In this document: one piece after another, positions 6,651 through 8,203 of the stretch
How the letters are laid out: the number at the start of each line of letters is the position of its first letter
Position numbering within the stretch: position 1 is the first letter of the stretch
DNA from: Oscillospiraceae bacterium
GTDB taxonomy: Bacteria; Bacillota; Clostridia; Oscillospirales; CAG-272
Direction: 5' to 3'
Length of the DNA stretch: 8,203 bases
Assembly: GCA_009788105.1 (NCBI GenBank)
Contig: WQSD01000051.1
Span: 1-8,203 of the forward strand
The notes under the pieces: generated by a model
The model's input: the letters and a program-made list of their open reading frames with translations, nothing else
What the model was told of the DNA's origin: nothing
The model's database searches: none
Program-made: the position numbers and the translations under genes

Positions 6651-6686
6651 GGCTCTTGACCAGGCTCTTGACCTGGCTCTTGACTT
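6651..6686. repeat. 12-bp tandem repeat, three copies, just after the GntR stop
   Basis: GGCTCTTGACCA, GGCTCTTGACCT and GGCTCTTGACTT follow head to tail (10 of 12 bases shared by all), starting 4 bases beyond the GntR stop codon when read in gene direction. In one minus-strand frame the repeat spells QEPGQEPGQEPK, but that is not the frame of the regulator. It is likely a slippage-prone spacer. Confidence 0.75.
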
Positions 6687-6690
6687 TGAC

Positions 6691-7050
6691 CTACTGCCTG
6701 CGAACTTCTTCGATTATTTCGTCCAAGGTCAGCCCGCAGACTACAAGCTCGGCAACAAGGGTTCGCAGTTGTGCAAGACATTCTTCCCTTCGCCGCGAGG
6801 CAAGAAGATTTCGGCTACCCGTGGTCACGAACGCCCCTCTCCCGGGAGCGGTCACGATTAGCCCCGCCCGCTCAAGCTCGGTGTATGCACGCTGAACAGT
6901 GTTGGGGTTCACCCCAAGTTGCACGGACAGGCTTCGCACCGAGGGCAGTTTTTCCTCCGGCGGGAGCAACCCCGCAAGGATATACCGCTCCGCCTGATGC
7001 AAAATCTGTTCGTACACAGCCACTCGTGACTGATTATCAATTTGAAACAT
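6691..7050 (-). CDS. GntR-family transcriptional regulator, YtrA subfamily
   Basis: A 119-residue protein that fits the short YtrA type of GntR regulators, which have a winged helix-turn-helix and only a short helical tail for dimerisation, with no sugar or fatty-acid binding domain. MFQIDNQSRVAVYEQI opens it; the DNA-binding core KLPSVRSLSVQLGVNPNTVQRAYTELERAGLI covers about residues 34-65, with the wing GRGAFV at 70-75. I chose the ATG at 7050 rather than 7116: the upstream extension would begin inside the -35 element, and GAGGG (7056-7060) is properly spaced before 7050. It is first in an operon with an ABC ATPase and permease, the usual YtrA arrangement, where the regulator represses its own operon until an inducer such as a cell-wall-active compound appears. 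A perfect dyad at its transcription start supports autorepression. The inducer cannot be read from the sequence. Confidence 0.9.
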   Translation of the reverse strand: MFQIDNQSRVAVYEQILHQAERYILAGLLPPEEKLPSVRSLSVQLGVNPNTVQRAYTELERAGLIVTAPGRGAFVTTGSRNLLASRRREECLAQLRTLVAELVVCGLTLDEIIEEVRRQ

Positions 7051-7065
7051 TAACGCCCTCACTCT

Positions 7066-7088
7066 CTGTATTAGTTGTGTTAATACAG
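7066..7088 (-). promoter_or_regulatory. Perfect-dyad operator for the GntR regulator
   Basis: CTGTATTA (7066-7073), 7 spacer bases, TAATACAG (7081-7088): an exact 8-bp inverted repeat. It touches the last base of the -10 hexamer and covers the expected transcription start, so a bound dimer would block transcription. Symmetric operators over the start site are usual for GntR/YtrA autorepressors; binding itself is inferred. Confidence 0.75.
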
Positions 7089-7116
7089 TTATATCATATT
7101 TGAAATCGTTTGTCAA
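7088..7116 (-). promoter_or_regulatory. Sigma-A promoter of the GntR-ABC operon
   Basis: Minus strand: TTGACA (7111-7116), a 17-base spacer, TATAAC (7088-7093). Eleven of twelve hexamer bases match consensus. This strong promoter is consistent with tight control by the adjoining dyad. Confidence 0.8.
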
Positions 7117-7232
7117 GTGTTTTTTGAAATTTTTTTATTTTTTTATTCTACCAACAGCTACTCAGCTCAAAGTGGCGATTTTAGCGACTTTATGCGTATT
7201 TTTCGACTTTGCAAAACGGCAAAAAATCGTGA

Positions 7233-7267
7233 TAATAAAAAAAATAAAAAAAAAATTAAAAAAGTTG
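7233..7267 (+). promoter_or_regulatory. A-tract UP-like element of the tRNA promoter
   Basis: Runs of A broken by single T bases extend almost to the -35 hexamer at 7268. Such tracts bend DNA and bind the RNA polymerase alpha subunit at strong stable-RNA promoters. A matching T-rich run lies at 7126-7147, so the two could also pair as an imperfect inverted repeat. Confidence 0.5.
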
Positions 7268-7296
7268 TTGACAAACTCGTCAGACTATGCTATAAT
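7268..7296 (+). promoter_or_regulatory. Consensus sigma-A promoter of the tRNA operon
   Basis: TTGACA (7268-7273), a 17-base spacer, TATAAT (7291-7296), all consensus, 29 bases before the first mature tRNA base at 7326. It also has an A-tract region upstream, as expected for a highly expressed stable-RNA operon. Confidence 0.9.
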
Positions 7297-7325
7297 CTTA
7301 CTTGTCGCAGAAATTGTGACTTTGG

Positions 7326-7401
7326 GGGAGCATAGCTCAGCTGGGAGAGCACACGCCTTACAAGCGTGGGGTCACAGGTTCGATCCCTGTTGCTCCCACC
7401 A
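7326..7401 (+). tRNA. tRNA-Val, anticodon TAC
   Basis: The full cloverleaf can be drawn: acceptor GGGAGCA with TGCTCCC, D stem GCTC/GAGC, anticodon stem CACGC/GCGTG around loop CTTACAA, T arm ACAGG-TTCGATC-CCTGT, and an encoded CCA end (7399-7401). The anticodon TAC reads valine GTA and, by wobble, other GTN codons. It is the first gene after the promoter. Confidence 0.97.
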
Positions 7402-7416
7402 AAAACATACCAACAG

Positions 7417-7434
7417 TTCGGTCATACGACCGAA
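7417..7434 (+). other. Hairpin in the Val-Asp tRNA spacer
   Basis: TTCGGTC (7417-7423) and GACCGAA (7428-7434) pair across ATAC. There is no T-tract, so it is more likely a processing signal or structural spacer than a terminator. Confidence 0.55.
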
Positions 7435-7438
7435 TTGT

Positions 7439-7515
7439 GGCCTGTTAGCTCAGTTGGTTAGAGCGCTAGCCTGTCACGCTAGAGGTCGAGGGTTCGAGTC
7501 CCTTACAGGTCGCCA
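7439..7515 (+). tRNA. tRNA-Asp, anticodon GTC
   Basis: Acceptor GGCCTGT with ACAGGTC (one G-T pair), D stem GCTC/GAGC, anticodon stem CTAGC/GCTAG around loop CTGTCAC, T arm GAGGG-TTCGAGT-CCCTT (closing G-T pair), discriminator G, and encoded CCA (7513-7515). It reads aspartate codons. It lies 37 bases after tRNA-Val. Confidence 0.97.
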
Positions 7516-7530
7516 TGCACTATTAGTGCA

Positions 7531-7565
7531 TAAATATATGGGCGGTTTTTCCGCCCATATATTTA
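7531..7565 (+). terminator. Strong hairpin between tRNA-Asp and tRNA-Phe (partial terminator or processing site)
   Basis: A perfect 15-bp stem (7531-7545 with 7551-7565) with a T5 loop: GGGCGG/CCGCCC at the top and A/T pairs at the base. The 3' arm ends ATATATTTA, with no clean T-run after it. As there is no new promoter in the 33 bases before tRNA-Phe, complete termination here would silence the last two tRNAs; partial termination or RNase processing is more likely. A smaller hairpin, TGCAC-TATTA-GTGCA, sits at 7516-7530. Confidence 0.55.
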
Positions 7566-7598
7566 ACAATGTCTAACTTTTTGCAATGTACAAGTTAT

Positions 7599-7674
7599 GC
7601 CTCTGTAGCTCAGTTGGTAGAGCAGTAGACTGAAAATCTACGTGTCGGTGGTTCGATTCCGCTCGGAGGCACCA
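7599..7674 (+). tRNA. tRNA-Phe, anticodon GAA
   Basis: Acceptor GCCTCTG with CGGAGGC (one T-G pair), D stem GCTC/GAGC, anticodon stem GTAGA/TCTAC around loop CTGAAAA, TTCGATT in the T loop, and encoded CCA (7672-7674). It reads phenylalanine codons TTC and TTT. Third gene of the tRNA run. Confidence 0.97.
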
Positions 7675-7690
7675 CTTTCCTTTAGTAAGT

Positions 7691-7784
7691 ACCAAAGGGC
7701 GGCGTTGTATCCGAATAAAAGCGTGACTTTTGCGCTTTTTTCGGTAACATAGCAGTATGTAGTGTGTGAACGGAAGCCAACAGG
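7691..7784 (+). repeat. Structured repeat, copy A, between tRNA-Phe and tRNA-Gly
   Basis: It aligns end to end with copy B at 7960-8058 (ACC[AG]AAGGG... GTAGTG[TC]GTGA...). It contains a two-tier hairpin: an outer stem 7707-7715 with 7740-7748 (two mismatches), a 1-base 5' bulge, and an inner stem AAAAGCG (7717-7723) with CGCTTTT (7733-7739) around a 9-base loop. The copy has lost the 3' end that copy B keeps. It lies inside the tRNA transcript. Confidence 0.7.
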
Positions 7785-7802
7785 TGCTGACAAAATAATC
7801 AT

Positions 7803-7878
7803 GCGGATGTAGCTCATTTGGTAGAGCGCGACCTTGCCAAGGTCGAGGTAGCGGGTTCGACCCCCGTCATCCGCTCCA
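7803..7878 (+). tRNA. tRNA-Gly, anticodon GCC
   Basis: Acceptor GCGGATG with CATCCGC, D stem GCTC/GAGC, anticodon stem CGACC/GGTCG around loop TTGCCAA, T arm GCGGG-TTCGACC-CCCGT (one G-T pair), discriminator T, and encoded CCA (7876-7878). It reads glycine GGC/GGT. It is the last tRNA of the operon, followed after one base by a copy of the 36-bp direct repeat and then a terminator. Confidence 0.97.
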
Positions 7879-7879
7879 G

Positions 7880-7915
7880 CCGCCACGCGGCAGGGAAAAT
7901 CAGGGTTTGCTTATT
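7880..7915. repeat. 36-bp direct repeat, copy 1
   Basis: Identical over all 36 bases to 8044-8079, 164 bases downstream. It begins CCGCCACGCGG, itself a small hairpin, and ends TTTGCTTATT. It starts one base after the CCA of tRNA-Gly. Copy 2 is the 3' end of the structured repeat copy B, so this copy looks like the leftover 3' end of another such element. Confidence 0.9.
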
Positions 7916-7929
7916 GCGAACCTTTTTTT
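7904..7929 (+). terminator. Intrinsic terminator of the tRNA operon
   Basis: GGTTTGC (7904-7910) pairs with GCGAACC (7916-7922; one T-G pair) across TTATT, followed by seven T (7923-7929). The 5' arm and loop belong to the 36-bp repeat. The second repeat copy lacks the pairing arm and the T-run and so is no terminator. Confidence 0.85.
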
Positions 7930-7959
7930 CTTTCAGTCACCCAAAGTTTATTTTTGTTT

Positions 7960-8079
7960 ACCGAAGGGTAGCGTAGTTTCCGAAAGGAAAGCGTTGCCCT
8001 TTACGCTTTTTCGGAAACGAAGTCATCCGTAGTGCGTGAGCGACCGCCACGCGGCAGGGAAAATCAGGGTTTGCTTATT
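7960..8079 (+). repeat. Structured repeat, copy B, with 36-bp direct repeat copy 2 as its 3' end
   Basis: A hairpin with outer stem GTTTCCGAA (7976-7984)/TTCGGAAAC (8010-8018), a 3-base 5' bulge, and inner stem AAAGCGT (7988-7994)/ACGCTTT (8003-8009) around 8 bases. This is the same architecture as copy A, with compensating base changes in the inner stem. The unit runs on through GTAGTGCGTGAGCG into the 36-bp repeat at 8044-8079. It is a probable non-coding mobile intergenic element. Confidence 0.7.
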
Positions 8080-8203
8080 AAGGTTGTAACAAAGCAAAAG
8101 CATTGACAAACACACAGGCAAAACCCGGCGTTTTTTGAAGATTTTGTATTCTGCGATAGCCCTAAGTTGCGGGACGTCGGGGGCGCCGTCCCCTACATTT
8201 GTT
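8080..8203. repeat. Gene-free window end with GC-rich hairpin
   Basis: There is no convincing gene. TTGACA at 8103-8108 has no -10 at proper spacing. GGGACG (8171-8176) pairs with CGTCCC (8187-8192) around a G-rich loop containing GGCGCC, resembling the G/C-rich intergenic repeats at the start of the window. Confidence 0.4.

Noticed and set aside
7051..7116. 22-residue N-terminal extension of the GntR protein
   Set aside because: It would start inside the -35 hexamer and read through the promoter and operator; the ATG at 7050 has a proper RBS and matches the family N-terminus.
7100..7576. 158-residue plus-strand frame over the A/T-rich region and tRNA-Val and tRNA-Asp
   Set aside because: It translates poly-A/T tracts and two tRNA genes; the tRNA assignments explain the sequence fully.
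7638..7886. 82-residue minus-strand reading frame across tRNA-Phe and tRNA-Gly
   Set aside because: It is antisense to two perfect tRNA genes; its ends (ending ERNRTTDT) are the well-known spurious translation of tRNA sequence.
7878..8079. attL/attR pair of an integrated element at tRNA-Gly
   Set aside because: The direct repeats start after the tRNA end instead of duplicating its 3' part, and only 128 bases without an integrase lie between them; a dispersed intergenic repeat is a better explanation.
7880..8079. CRISPR array
   Set aside because: There are only two copies of the 36-bp repeat with a 128-base interval, no regular spacers and no cas genes.
8103..8149. Promoter starting with TTGACA near the window end
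   Set aside because: There is no -10-like hexamer 16-18 bases downstream and no gene after it within the window.

Overview
The window looks like a chromosomal segment of an anaerobic, gut-type Firmicute (class Clostridia, probably Oscillospiraceae or a relative). The basis is an anaerobic HemZ-type radical SAM protein, a YtrA-like GntR regulator with an ABC transporter, an ImmR/ImmA-type pair, Gram-positive Shine-Dalgarno sequences and sigma-A promoters, tRNA genes with encoded CCA ends, and abundant palindromic intergenic repeats. The species cannot be named from sequence alone.

Layout. (1) 1-166: GC-rich hairpin repeat with no gene. (2) 167-1564 (+): hemZ, complete, followed without a gap by 1565-2269 (+), an AT-richer gene of unknown function. 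(3) 2290-2436 (+): the first codons of a GNAT acetyltransferase, broken off and running into unrelated DNA. (4) 2355-3731: a compact immunity-type module. A 65-residue, nine-cysteine protein is on the minus strand, divergent from an XRE-family regulator and an ImmA/IrrE-like metallopeptidase on the plus strand. The 128-bp divergent control region carries a consensus minus-strand promoter and four same-orientation copies of an 11-bp element (TTTTAAGGCAA), one of them inside the promoter spacer. This is the most system-like part of the window. (5) A bidirectional terminator (3717-3739) separates the module from the convergent operon. (6) 7116-3749 (-): promoter, perfect-dyad operator, YtrA-type GntR repressor, a repeat-rich 192-bp gap, ABC ATPase, and a large ABC-2-like permease coupled to the ATPase by a TAATG overlap. 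(7) 7268-7930 (+): a tRNA operon (Val-TAC, Asp-GTC, Phe-GAA, Gly-GCC) with a consensus promoter preceded by A-tracts and closed by an intrinsic terminator. (8) 7691-8079: two diverged copies of a structured repeat and an exact 36-bp direct repeat, one copy of which supplies half of the tRNA terminator. The last 120 bases hold another GC-rich hairpin and no gene.

How the parts work together. The GntR protein probably represses its own operon by binding the dyad at the transcription start, releasing the ABC exporter when induced, as in YtrA-type systems of the cell-envelope or antibiotic response. In the XRE/ImmA module, the repressor probably holds down the cysteine-rich gene (and itself) through the repeated element, and the protease cleaves the repressor on a signal, as ImmR/ImmA do in ICEBs1. 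Here no integrase, relaxase or phage gene is visible, so the module is either a mobile-element remnant or a domesticated switch whose visible divergent target is a small cysteine-rich protein.
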